NCBI GenBank assembly: GCA_947643295.1
Contig: CANRVM010000041.1
Coordinates: forward strand, 1-9,338
Direction: 5' to 3'
Source: an uncultured Mycoplasmatota bacterium
GTDB lineage: Bacteria > Bacillota_I > Bacilli_A > RF39 > UBA660
DNA: 9,338 bases
The notes under the pieces were generated by a model. It did no database searches, was not told the DNA's origin, and saw only the letters and a list, made by a program, of their open reading frames with translations. Numbering within the stretch: position 1 is the first letter of the stretch; every line of letters starts with the position of its first letter. Both the position numbers and the translations under genes were made by a program. This document shows positions 1 to 5,731 of this stretch, one piece after another.

Positions 1-42
1 AATGCAATACCTATTTTTAGTTACGCAAGAAGTCTATTATAA
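1..42 (+). CDS. 3' end of an unidentified upstream gene (partial)
   Basis: Frame 1 is open from the first base and ends with TAA at 40-42. It gives 13 residues, NAIPIFSYARSLL. The stop lies only 5 to 26 nt before the two candidate starts of the next gene, which suggests co-transcription. A second frame (from base 2) is also open, to a stop at 83-85, but it would overlap the next gene. Thirteen residues are too few to name a family. A T7SS component would be attractive given the neighbours, but nothing here shows it. Confidence 0.3.
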   Translation, partial: NAIPIFSYARSLL

Positions 43-68
43 GCAGAATGAAGGGATTGGGCGTAGTA

Positions 69-1388
69 ATGGAAAGAAAAGATAATATAGATATAGACAG
101 AAAGCGTCAACAAGTAATAGAGGACATTAAAAGTAGACAAAAGCTTACTAATGATGAAAAGATGCTAAGTTTAGTATATGAAATGGGTATGTTTCTTTCA
201 AAAAATGTGGAATTTTTCTATTATGGCGATTTAAAAAGACAAAATGAAATTTATGAGAATTATAAAAAAATTGAGAATTGTGAGGTAATTTGTAGAAGTG
301 TTGTCCACCTATATTGTGAAATGGCAAAAGAATTAGGACTTAATTGCTATCCACTGGAAATAGAAAGTGATATGGAAGTAAAATTTAATCATTGGGCATT
401 AGTATATGAAAATAAAAATAAAAAATATTTAATTAATCCAATCCCTGATTTTTACCGAGTTCAGATGGGATTTTCTTTAAGAAGCTTTTGTAAAGTGAAA
501 AATTATTATGGTTTTGATAAAATGGAATTTGATAGTATGACGGATGACTATATTAAGGAAATGGCGACTCGTTTAGGTTATCTAAAAAGTGGTATTTATA
601 CAGATGAACTGTTATCAAAACTAAGCATTGAAATGATAAATCGAATAGGAACCAATATTGTCAGAACTAGTGATGCTTATCAAGATCTCTACTTGACATT
701 ATTAGAATTGATACAAGATGATACAAGCTCATTAGATGAAAAATTAAAAAAGCTTAAGAAATTGGATGATAATTATGATAAGCATAAAGATGTTTTGCTA
801 GGAGCAATAAATACAAAGAGAATCGATGCATCTGTTAGAAAGGTAATTCATGAAACCGCTTTTAAAAACTTAATAAATAAGGAGCCTGATTTAGATGTAG
901 AAAGAGAGGGTGCAAGATACATTGGAAGTATGGATATTACAAAATTTAAAGAACTAAAAAATGAGAAAATGATTTATAAATTTAATTATATGTTTAGAGC
1001 CATTCCTAGTCTAACTACTTCGTTAACTGGATTCATAGAAAATAAAAATTTTATGGATCAATTAGAGAAATATATTTTTACAAGTGGAGAGGAAAGAAAT
1101 AGAATTAATAGACACACTGTTTATAAAGAAACTAATGGAAGTAGAGATTATTTTATGATGTATTCGCTAAAGTTAGATAACGAAGAGAACTCTTCTTTGT
1201 ATTGTTTTTATGATCAAAAACAGAAAAAGGTGGAATTAGGGATTGAACCAATAAAGTATATGGTGGATCATGATCTTAAATCGTTAAAAGAAAGTAGTCT
1301 AAATTTAGAATTGTTAGATATTATGGAAAATAGTTCTTTAGTATATCGACCTATGTCAAAAAAAGAAATAAGAGGAAAGATAGCATAA
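69..1388 (+). CDS. Transglutaminase/papain-like fold protein, function unknown
   Basis: This is a protein of 439 aa counted from ATG 69. The ATG at 48 (446 aa) is in frame, but it has no ribosome binding site, and its extra codons contain an AAGGGA that could serve the ATG at 69. Residues about 70-130 resemble a transglutaminase-like cysteine-protease core. A Cys-rich helix (Cys71, Cys75, Cys83, in CEVICRSVVHLYCEMAKELG) is followed by NHWALVY with His108. Then comes a strand YLINPIPDF, where Asn123 sits where transglutaminases have Asp and Asp127 is nearby. Papain-type enzymes use Cys-His-Asn, so Cys75-His108-Asn123 is my proposed triad. The remaining 300 residues are charged and mostly helical, with no family I recognise. 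There is no signal peptide or membrane segment. It could be a peptidase or a protein cross-linking or deamidating enzyme, or a catalytically dead relative. Its place 0.9 kb upstream of a WXG100 locus, on the same strand but beyond a divergent gene, gives only weak context. Confidence 0.8.
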   Translation: MERKDNIDIDRKRQQVIEDIKSRQKLTNDEKMLSLVYEMGMFLSKNVEFFYYGDLKRQNEIYENYKKIENCEVICRSVVHLYCEMAKELGLNCYPLEIESDMEVKFNHWALVYENKNKKYLINPIPDFYRVQMGFSLRSFCKVKNYYGFDKMEFDSMTDDYIKEMATRLGYLKSGIYTDELLSKLSIEMINRIGTNIVRTSDAYQDLYLTLLELIQDDTSSLDEKLKKLKKLDDNYDKHKDVLLGAINTKRIDASVRKVIHETAFKNLINKEPDLDVEREGARYIGSMDITKFKELKNEKMIYKFNYMFRAIPSLTTSLTGFIENKNFMDQLEKYIFTSGEERNRINRHTVYKETNGSRDYFMMYSLKLDNEENSSLYCFYDQKQKKVELGIEPIKYMVDHDLKSLKESSLNLELLDIMENSSLVYRPMSKKEIRGKIA

Positions 1389-1420
1389 GTTATTCTTATA
1401 GAATATAAAAAAGTGAACAT

Positions 1421-1445
1421 TGAACTGAACCCCCAAAGTTGTATA
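1421..1445. mobile_element. Possible solitary IS3-family-like terminal sequence
   Basis: The sequence begins TGAACTGAACCCCCAAAGTT. A run of five C is conspicuous in such AT-rich intergenic DNA. The pattern TG-ACTG-CCCC-AAAGTT resembles terminal inverted repeats of IS3-family insertion sequences. I found no matching inverted copy and no transposase reading frame in the window, so at most this is a relic end. The resemblance is from memory and needs a database comparison. Confidence 0.3.
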
Positions 1446-1459
1446 GTCTATTAATTAGT

Positions 1460-1496
1460 GGATTGTAGCCTGTAGTTTACAGGAGACAATCCTTTT
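1460..1496 (+). terminator. Long hairpin followed by T-rich DNA, probable terminator
   Basis: The outer arms GGATTGT (1460-1466) and ACAATCC (1486-1492) pair perfectly. The inner arms CCTGTA (1469-1474) and TACAGG (1478-1483) also pair perfectly around a GTT loop. The two helices are separated by a symmetric AG/AG internal loop that could form tandem A-G pairs. TTTT and further T-rich DNA follow. It lies 71 nt after the stop of the transglutaminase-like gene and could end its transcript. Alternatively it belongs to the IS-like end just upstream. Confidence 0.55.
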
Positions 1497-1770
1497 AATT
1501 TTCTTTATTTTATTTTCTCTTTATTAACTTTTAATAATAAACAAATATTTTGTTTCTTTTTTTATCAAAGAATCATGATAAGATTCCCTTATTTTTATAT
1601 AATTTTGTTGGTATTGTTCGTCCAAATTCCCAATGCGTTTTTTCTTCTTGAATGGTATCCAATCTTTGATAAGACTTGTAATTCCATCCATAGTTCTCAA
1701 TCTCCTTTTTGTTATTAAGACAATTTTTATAACTAGTCAAATTAATAATTATGAAAAAGGAAAAGTAACT
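1497..1770. other. Gene-poor intergenic stretch with two overlapping minus-strand frames
   Basis: No recognisable gene is present. On the minus strand the frame directly after the stop of the RNHCP gene stays open to TGA at 1573-1575. It encodes a protein-like but startless string containing YGWNYKSYQRLDTIQEEK and HWEFGRTIPTKLY. It overlaps the short ATG frame listed separately. Decayed coding DNA is one explanation, and chance in AT-rich sequence is another. No tRNA or conserved RNA motif is seen. Confidence 0.4.
1524..1691 (-). CDS. Small unrecognised ORF, 55 aa, doubtful
   Basis: The minus-strand ATG at 1691 is preceded by AAGGAG with a 10-nt spacer. It opens a 55-codon frame starting MDGITSLIKDWIPFKKKKRI and ending in TAA at 1524-1526. 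The product would be small, basic in the middle and helical, with no membrane segment or known motif. It lies 80 nt downstream of the RNHCP gene on the same strand, so the two could share a transcript. A second protein-like frame overlaps it, and both could be remnants of one broken gene. Only the good ribosome binding site argues for expression. Confidence 0.2.
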   Translation of the reverse strand: MDGITSLIKDWIPFKKKKRIGNLDEQYQQNYIKIRESYHDSLIKKETKYLFIIKS

Positions 1771-2073
1771 TTAATTAACAACAGATAAAGTAATTATTTT
1801 ATTAATATTATCATCTTTTGCTACAATGTTTTTGTGCTCTTTTCCACATTTTTCACAACGATAAATAATTTTAAAAGTGTCTTTGAATTTTGTAATCCCA
1901 ATTGGTTCTAATAATCCTCTACATTTATTTTTTCTATCTCCTGGATTGATATCAACATGTTTAGAATATAAGCAATTAGGACAATGGTCACGACAAGAGT
2001 AGCCTAATTTATCAACTTTGAAACCACAGTTTTCACAAGTAAAGGATTCATCAATTTCATTGAAATTCTTCAT
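1771..2073 (-). CDS. RNHCP domain zinc-ribbon protein
   Basis: This is a protein of 100 aa. I chose the ATG at 2073 because GGTGAT, complementary to the 16S 3' end, sits 4 nt before it. A TTG four codons earlier would fall at the predicted transcription start. The sequence has the family's hallmarks in order: FTCENCGFKV, then LGYSCRDHCPNC (Asp replaces the Asn of the eponymous R-N-H-C-P), then SKHVDINPGDR, a GLLEPIGI segment, and YRCEKCGKEHKN close to the C-terminus. The paired CxxC/CPxC and CxxC knuckles predict one or two structural zinc sites. RNHCP proteins are small, stand-alone and of unknown molecular role in many Firmicutes. Nucleic-acid binding is a common guess but is not established. 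The gene is divergent from the WXG100 genes and has its own promoter, so it is probably an unrelated neighbour. Confidence 0.9.
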   Translation of the reverse strand: MKNFNEIDESFTCENCGFKVDKLGYSCRDHCPNCLYSKHVDINPGDRKNKCRGLLEPIGITKFKDTFKIIYRCEKCGKEHKNIVAKDDNINKIITLSVVN

Positions 2074-2089
2074 TCTTATCACCAAGTAT

Positions 2090-2098
2090 ATTATAACA
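2090..2098 (-). promoter_or_regulatory. Extended -10 promoter of the RNHCP gene
   Basis: On the minus strand TGTTATAAT combines a perfect TATAAT with the TGn extension. No good -35 lies at the usual distance; the best candidate is TTTTCT with a 17-nt spacer. Transcription would start near 2083, leaving about a 10-nt leader that includes the GGTGAT ribosome binding site. Confidence 0.6.
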
Positions 2099-2169
2099 AA
2101 TCTCTTTGTAAAAGAAAACTTTACAGTAGAAATATGTCAAATTAGATCGATTTTATTGCTTTTTTAAAA

Positions 2170-2198
2170 TTTACAAGTTATGATGAAATTGTAAGAAT
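2170..2198 (+). promoter_or_regulatory. Tentative promoter of the WXG100 genes
   Basis: TTTACA (2170-2175) is followed after 17 nt by AAGAAT (2193-2198), a poor -10. A second TTTACA (2120-2125) with TAGATC 17 nt on is an equally weak alternative. The WXG100 genes need some promoter in this divergent 180-bp gap, but the sequence does not single one out. Confidence 0.25.
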
Positions 2199-2256
2199 AT
2201 ACGAATAACAGAAGGGTAAGGTATTCTTATTTATAAAAAAATTAGGAGGTGAAGAG

Positions 2257-2529
2257 ATGACTGCAGATACAGAAAAAATGAGAAATGCAGCTGCTGATGT
2301 AGCAAGTGAAGAAAAAAAATATGCTACTTCCATTGAAGAAATCGATAATTTAGTTACAAACACTTTAGCTGAATGTTGGGGAGACGAAGCTTACGATGAG
2401 CTAAAGACAAAATATACAAGTAAAAGTAGACCTGATTTACAAGAATTAGGAAGACTAATCAATGAATTTTCACAAAGCTTAACAAATGCAGCTGACGATT
2501 TAGATAGAGCAATTAATTCATTAAGATAA
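2257..2529 (+). CDS. WXG100 family protein (WGD variant), type VII secretion substrate
   Basis: The product is 90 aa. The ATG is fixed by an excellent AGGAGGTGA ribosome binding site. Its size and shape are those of a WXG100/ESAT-6-like helical hairpin: helix 1 at about residues 3-38, a turn with CWGDEAYDEL (Trp41-Gly42), and helix 2 at about 57-90. The turn motif is W-G-D rather than strict W-x-G. Such proteins are exported as helical-bundle homo- or heterodimers by the FtsK-type ATPase of type VII systems and may pair with larger effectors. The usual C-terminal YxxxD/E export motif of actinobacterial substrates is not seen. The next gene, 20 bp downstream, encodes a second WXG100 protein, which suggests a heterodimer pair. 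Confidence 0.85.
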   Translation: MTADTEKMRNAAADVASEEKKYATSIEEIDNLVTNTLAECWGDEAYDELKTKYTSKSRPDLQELGRLINEFSQSLTNAADDLDRAINSLR

Positions 2530-2549
2530 GAAACAAAGGAGGATTAAAC

Positions 2550-2834
2550 ATGGCAGTTAGACATTTTGACTATGAGCAAGCAAAAACAACAATGGCACAT
2601 ATTCAAGAAGAAGCTAATAAGGTAAAGAACTACTTAAATAAATGTGATTCTATTATCAGAGAAAATGTTGGTGTAGAAAATAGATGGTCAGGACAAAGAG
2701 CCAATGATTTTAAACAAAAATGGGATAAATCTGCAGCAGATTTTGATAGTTTTGTTCAACTAATTAATCAATATGCTAATAAAATTGATGATAGCTATAG
2801 AGCACATCAACAATTTGATCAAACAACAAACTAA
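2550..2834 (+). CDS. WXG100 family protein (EsxA-like), type VII secretion substrate
   Basis: The product is 94 aa. Its start has AAAGGAGG 7 nt upstream. It is a typical WXG100 protein: helix 1 at about residues 7-40, the turn NRWSGQRANDF with Trp46-Ser47-Gly48, and helix 2 at about 50-88 with a long heptad pattern. A tail of about six residues, rich in Gln and Thr, ends the protein. No YxxxD/E motif is visible. It is expected to be exported by a type VII (Yuk/Ess-like) system, probably paired with the upstream WGD protein. It forms an operon with that gene and is followed by a hairpin, so the two small genes may make an abundant short transcript. Which of the pair corresponds to EsxA cannot be decided here. 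Confidence 0.92.
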   Translation: MAVRHFDYEQAKTTMAHIQEEANKVKNYLNKCDSIIRENVGVENRWSGQRANDFKQKWDKSAADFDSFVQLINQYANKIDDSYRAHQQFDQTTN

Positions 2835-2840
2835 TAAAAA

Positions 2841-2865
2841 TATATTGCATTTTATATGCAGTATA
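2841..2865 (+). other. Stem-loop after the WXG100 pair
   Basis: The arms TATATTGCAT (2841-2850) and ATGCAGTATA (2856-2865) pair over 10 bp with one T-G wobble around a TTTAT loop. It begins 6 nt after the stop of the second WXG100 gene. No T run follows, so it is a poor intrinsic terminator. It may protect the 3' end of the short WXG100 mRNA or mark a processing point. Confidence 0.45.
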
Positions 2866-2882
2866 TTGCAAGTAGAAGAAGT

Positions 2883-2891
2883 TGGTATATT
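2883..2891 (+). promoter_or_regulatory. Possible internal extended -10 promoter
   Basis: TGGTATATT has the TGn extension and five of six -10 bases. TTGCAA (2866-2871) is a badly spaced -35 (14 nt). Transcription would start near 2898, just before the ribosome binding site of the 229 aa gene. With the preceding hairpin it would let the larger genes be expressed apart from the WXG100 pair. Confidence 0.35.
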
Positions 2892-2926
2892 TCTTTTAGT
2901 TGCAATGTACTAGGAAGGGGATACAT

Positions 2927-3616
2927 ATGTCTAAAAAAACGAAAGAGGACAATTTAAATGAGAAAATATTAGAGTTAAATAAAGAGTTAACTAATTTACT
3001 AAAGGAAATAGAGAAAATAGGGACTTCTGTTAATGACATTAATAGGAGTGTAAAAACGTTACAATCAATATTTAATTCAGGAAAGGCAGATCTTCGACAG
3101 GTTATAGTTAATCTACATATTGATGAAATAAACGAAAAGATAGGAACGATTATTGAGAAAAAATTTATAACAAAAGAATTCTTAGTACCCGAACGAGGTA
3201 TTAATCCTGAGGTTTTTGCACCGTTTGATACTATTGCAGACGCTACTTTAACTTTCTTCGGAGACAAATCAAGTCAGATAGCAAATCAGATTTGTATAGA
3301 TAAATCAAGAGAAATTAATAGTAATTTATCACAGTTTAACACATTTTTAGTATCAATGAAGAAAAATACAAAAAGTTCCATCTCTGCTATAAAAAGTAGA
3401 CTAGACAATGTTATTAGTGAGTTAGAGAATGGTAATGAGAGTTTAATTAATGCAGTTGTAGAAAGTAAGAATAAAGAAAATATAGCTTTGGATTTGAAAG
3501 GTAAAATACAAGATACTTTATATAATTTGTCTAAGTTTTCTAATAATTTAGATAAATACATATTTTATTTAGATAACATTCCAGATAAGGTTAATTTAAT
3601 TAAGGGTGTGAATTAA
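2927..3616 (+). CDS. Unrecognised helical protein in the type VII locus, 229 aa
   Basis: I recognise no family. The ATG at 2927 follows AAGGGG with a 6-nt spacer, and an upstream TTG (2900) in the same frame lacks one. Residues about 5-50 and 125-215 are predicted long amphipathic helices. The first starts with Lys/Glu-rich heptads, and the second region is rich in Ser/Asn. A non-helical middle around residues 86-112 has EFLVPERGINPEVFAPFDTI. There is no signal peptide, membrane span or zinc motif, and there is one Cys (Cys123). The stop is 2 nt before the next ATG, so translation is probably coupled to the 540 aa gene. Its position between WXG100 genes and a DUF4176 gene suggests a chaperone, partner or substrate of a type VII system. 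That is inference from context only. Confidence 0.8.
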   Translation: MSKKTKEDNLNEKILELNKELTNLLKEIEKIGTSVNDINRSVKTLQSIFNSGKADLRQVIVNLHIDEINEKIGTIIEKKFITKEFLVPERGINPEVFAPFDTIADATLTFFGDKSSQIANQICIDKSREINSNLSQFNTFLVSMKKNTKSSISAIKSRLDNVISELENGNESLINAVVESKNKENIALDLKGKIQDTLYNLSKFSNNLDKYIFYLDNIPDKVNLIKGVN

Positions 3617-3618
3617 GT

Positions 3619-5241
3619 ATGGCAAAAGTTTTAAACGAAACAATGGAACAATTAAAGAAATGTTCGGAGTACTGTGAAAATGCACATGATAGAATAATTG
3701 CTGCCTCTTCTTTAAGAGGTTTCGTGGATACTTATTCTAATACTATAGTAGAAAAGCCAAGTAAGAAAGTTATAGAGATAATTGAAATTGCAAAAACTGT
3801 AGTATCTTTAGAAAAAGATAGAGCTAATGAAATTTATAGTAATTTAAAACACGCTGATAAATCAAAATCAAAAATAAAATCGTTAGAAGCTTCTGCTACC
3901 AAAGCACTTAAATCGGGTAATAAAAAAGTAGCCATTGAAGAATTAAATAAATTAGAAAAAAATGGTGGTAGCGGATTAGTTACTAAGATATTAAAAGAAT
4001 TCAGTTATAAAGCAAATTATAAATCAAATGCAAAAAGTGTTTTTGTTATTTATAGCTTAAAAAAGATTAAAGATAAAAAAACGAAAAAAAATAGTAAAGA
4101 TAAAGTAGTTACCGCTACAGTTGCCTCTTCTGTCTCAAAAACAAGTACACCAAAAAAAGAGGTCAAAGCAACTAATGCTAAGGTAACGAAGAAAACCACT
4201 TCTAAAGCTACTACAGTAGCTAGTCTTAAAAAGGCGTTAAAAAAGGCTCTAAAAAAAGGTGATGCTTCTGCTGTGACTGCTTACACTTTATTAGCATCTG
4301 CAATCGGAAAAAAGAAGGCGAAAGCTTATGCTAATAAATTAGGATACAGTGTTAAATATAAGAATAATAAACCAGTTTCTTTAAATAAAATGAAAGAAAA
4401 AGATATCTTAAACGTGGGAAAAGATAGTAATAAAGATAAGGATAAAAACAATACTAACAACACAACTACAACAGATAAAAATGAAAATAGAAAACCAAGT
4501 AATACTATTGATGGTAATAATAACAATAACATAAATAGTGATACAGAGGATAATAAAAATGATATAGTAGCAAGTGTAGATGATACGAATACTAAACCAG
4601 AACAACCAAGTACTCCTGTTGAAGATAATAATCAGACGAATAACAATAATACCAATAGTTCTTCTAATCATTATACAAGAGATGAAATACCATCAGAAAA
4701 TAATGTTTCTGTGAACATTGATACCGAAGTAGAAGGTAATGAAAATATCTCAGATATTCAAGAAGGAAATATAGATAATGATATTCCAACAGATTTAGAT
4801 GACGATTTTAATGAGTTACCTAAAAAGGAAAATAAAGTTACTACAATTGATACAGATACTGAAGTAGAAAAGACGAAAAAGTCAGGTGGTTTAGGATCAG
4901 CTATTCCATTAGGATTAGGTACAATCGCAACAGGTGCTGCCGCAGTCGCAGGAGTTAGATATTTAAAAAATAGAAATGAGTCAGAAAATTATGACGATTC
5001 AGAGGATTATGATGAAGATACTCAATATACCGATTCTGCTCAATATGCATCAGAAGAAGATGAATACTCAGGTCCTGCTGGTAGCGTTTATACAGATGTT
5101 TCTGAAAATAGCGTTGATGATTTATATACAGAAAATGAGTTAGAAGAATCCTATATTGATCCAGATAATCTTGAAGAAGATAATGATGATGATTTTTCTA
5201 ATGATAAAGCATTTGAAGAAATAAACTCTAATTTTAATTAA
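3619..5241 (+). CDS. Modular protein with Lys-rich core, disordered linker, one late TM and acidic tail
   Basis: The product is 540 aa and of no family I recognise. Residues 1-145 are mostly helical and carry the only two cysteines, Cys15 and Cys19. Residues 147-265 are very Lys/Ala/Thr-rich, almost histone H1-like, including SLKKALKKALKKGDASAV. Residues 266-420 are a low-complexity Asn/Thr/Asp linker with repeated DTEVE (368-372 and 413-417). Residues 424-446 form a Gly/Ala-rich hydrophobic segment (GGLGSAIPLGLG onward), followed by RYLKNR. The last 90 residues are strongly acidic. There is no signal peptide. RYLKNR after the membrane segment predicts a cytoplasmic tail, which would put the N-terminal 420 residues outside. 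That needs an unusual export route or a different topology. The ATG is 2 nt after the preceding stop, with AGGGTG inside that gene's end. The locus suggests a link to type VII secretion, but the function is unknown. Confidence 0.85.
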   Translation: MAKVLNETMEQLKKCSEYCENAHDRIIAASSLRGFVDTYSNTIVEKPSKKVIEIIEIAKTVVSLEKDRANEIYSNLKHADKSKSKIKSLEASATKALKSGNKKVAIEELNKLEKNGGSGLVTKILKEFSYKANYKSNAKSVFVIYSLKKIKDKKTKKNSKDKVVTATVASSVSKTSTPKKEVKATNAKVTKKTTSKATTVASLKKALKKALKKGDASAVTAYTLLASAIGKKKAKAYANKLGYSVKYKNNKPVSLNKMKEKDILNVGKDSNKDKDKNNTNNTTTTDKNENRKPSNTIDGNNNNNINSDTEDNKNDIVASVDDTNTKPEQPSTPVEDNNQTNNNNTNSSSNHYTRDEIPSENNVSVNIDTEVEGNENISDIQEGNIDNDIPTDLDDDFNELPKKENKVTTIDTDTEVEKTKKSGGLGSAIPLGLGTIATGAAAVAGVRYLKNRNESENYDDSEDYDEDTQYTDSAQYASEEDEYSGPAGSVYTDVSENSVDDLYTENELEESYIDPDNLEEDNDDDFSNDKAFEEINSNFN

Positions 5242-5260
5242 GAGTAAGGAGAGCAATTAT

Positions 5261-5665
5261 ATGGAAAAGAGAGATAAATTTTTACCAATTGGATCTGTTG
5301 TTTTATTAAGTGGTGGAACTAAAAAGGCAATGATTACAGGATTTTGTTCCATATCAGATGATGATAAAACGAAAATCTATGATTATTGTGGATGTATTTA
5401 TCCAGAAGGTTATTTAACATCTAATCAAATATGCTTGTTTAATCATGATCAAATAGAGGAGATATTTTATATAGGTTATGAAGATGAAGAAGAAAAAGAA
5501 TTTAAAGAATCTCTAAAAGAAGTTCTTAAAGAATATCAAAATGGAGAAATAGATTTATCAAGTAACGAGATAGAAGATATGGATGATGAGGAGGATAAAA
5601 GGGAACAGTTTGAAGAACACACTAATATTTTCTTTCAAGATAATGAAGATTTAGAGCATCTATAA
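5261..5665 (+). CDS. DUF4176 domain protein
   Basis: The product is 134 aa with AAGGAG 9 nt before the ATG. Residues 7-80 match the DUF4176 pattern as I know it: FLPIGSVVLLSGGTKKAMITG, then YDYCGCIYPEGYL, then ICLFNHDQIEEIFYIGYEDEEE. DUF4176 proteins are small, predicted cytoplasmic and mostly beta. They recur beside WXG100 and LXG genes of Firmicutes type VII systems, and their biochemical role is not established. Here a variable acidic tail (residues 96-134) is added. The gene is 19 nt after the 540 aa gene and is the last of the locus before a terminator hairpin. This is the best independent evidence, with the WXG100 pair, that the 229 and 540 aa genes belong to a type VII accessory cluster. 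Confidence 0.85.
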   Translation: MEKRDKFLPIGSVVLLSGGTKKAMITGFCSISDDDKTKIYDYCGCIYPEGYLTSNQICLFNHDQIEEIFYIGYEDEEEKEFKESLKEVLKEYQNGEIDLSSNEIEDMDDEEDKREQFEEHTNIFFQDNEDLEHL

Positions 5666-5680
5666 ACTAAATCTTTTTCT
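5646..5680 (+). terminator. Intrinsic terminator overlapping the DUF4176 stop
   Basis: AAGATTTAG (5646-5654) pairs perfectly with CTAAATCTT (5667-5675) across a 12-nt loop that contains the stop codon of the DUF4176 gene. TTTCTTTT follows. The stem is AT-rich and so modest in strength, but the placement fits the end of the type VII locus. Confidence 0.55.
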
Positions 5681-5708
5681 TTTGATATATAATTATTCAT
5701 GATATACT
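5681..5708 (+). promoter_or_regulatory. Promoter of scpAB
   Basis: TGATATACT (5700-5708) is an extended -10. TTTGAT (5681-5686, 16-nt spacer) or TTGATA (5682-5687, 15-nt spacer) serves as -35. Transcription would start near 5715 and give a leader of under 20 nt that carries the scpA ribosome binding site. Confidence 0.5.
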
Positions 5709-5731
5709 GAAATTAAATGGAGGTAGACAAT

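Noticed and set aside
1..85. Frame 2 open from base 2 to a stop at 83-85 as the end of the upstream gene
   Set aside because: It would overlap the next gene deeply. The frame ending at 42 fits normal operon spacing better, though the evidence is thin for both.
2178..2363. Minus-strand frame of 61 codons opposite the first WXG100 gene
   Set aside because: It is antisense to a well supported WXG100 gene, has no ribosome binding site and has a composition typical of the complement of AT-rich coding DNA.
4326..4671. Very hydrophobic minus-strand frames opposite the 540 aa gene
   Set aside because: Their Leu/Ile/Val-rich translation is simply the complement of the AAT/GAT/AAA low-complexity linker.
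4430..4680. Asn/Thr/Asp-rich DNA as a tandem repeat or CRISPR-like array
   Set aside because: There is no fixed unit length or spacing. It is codon-level low complexity inside an intact reading frame.
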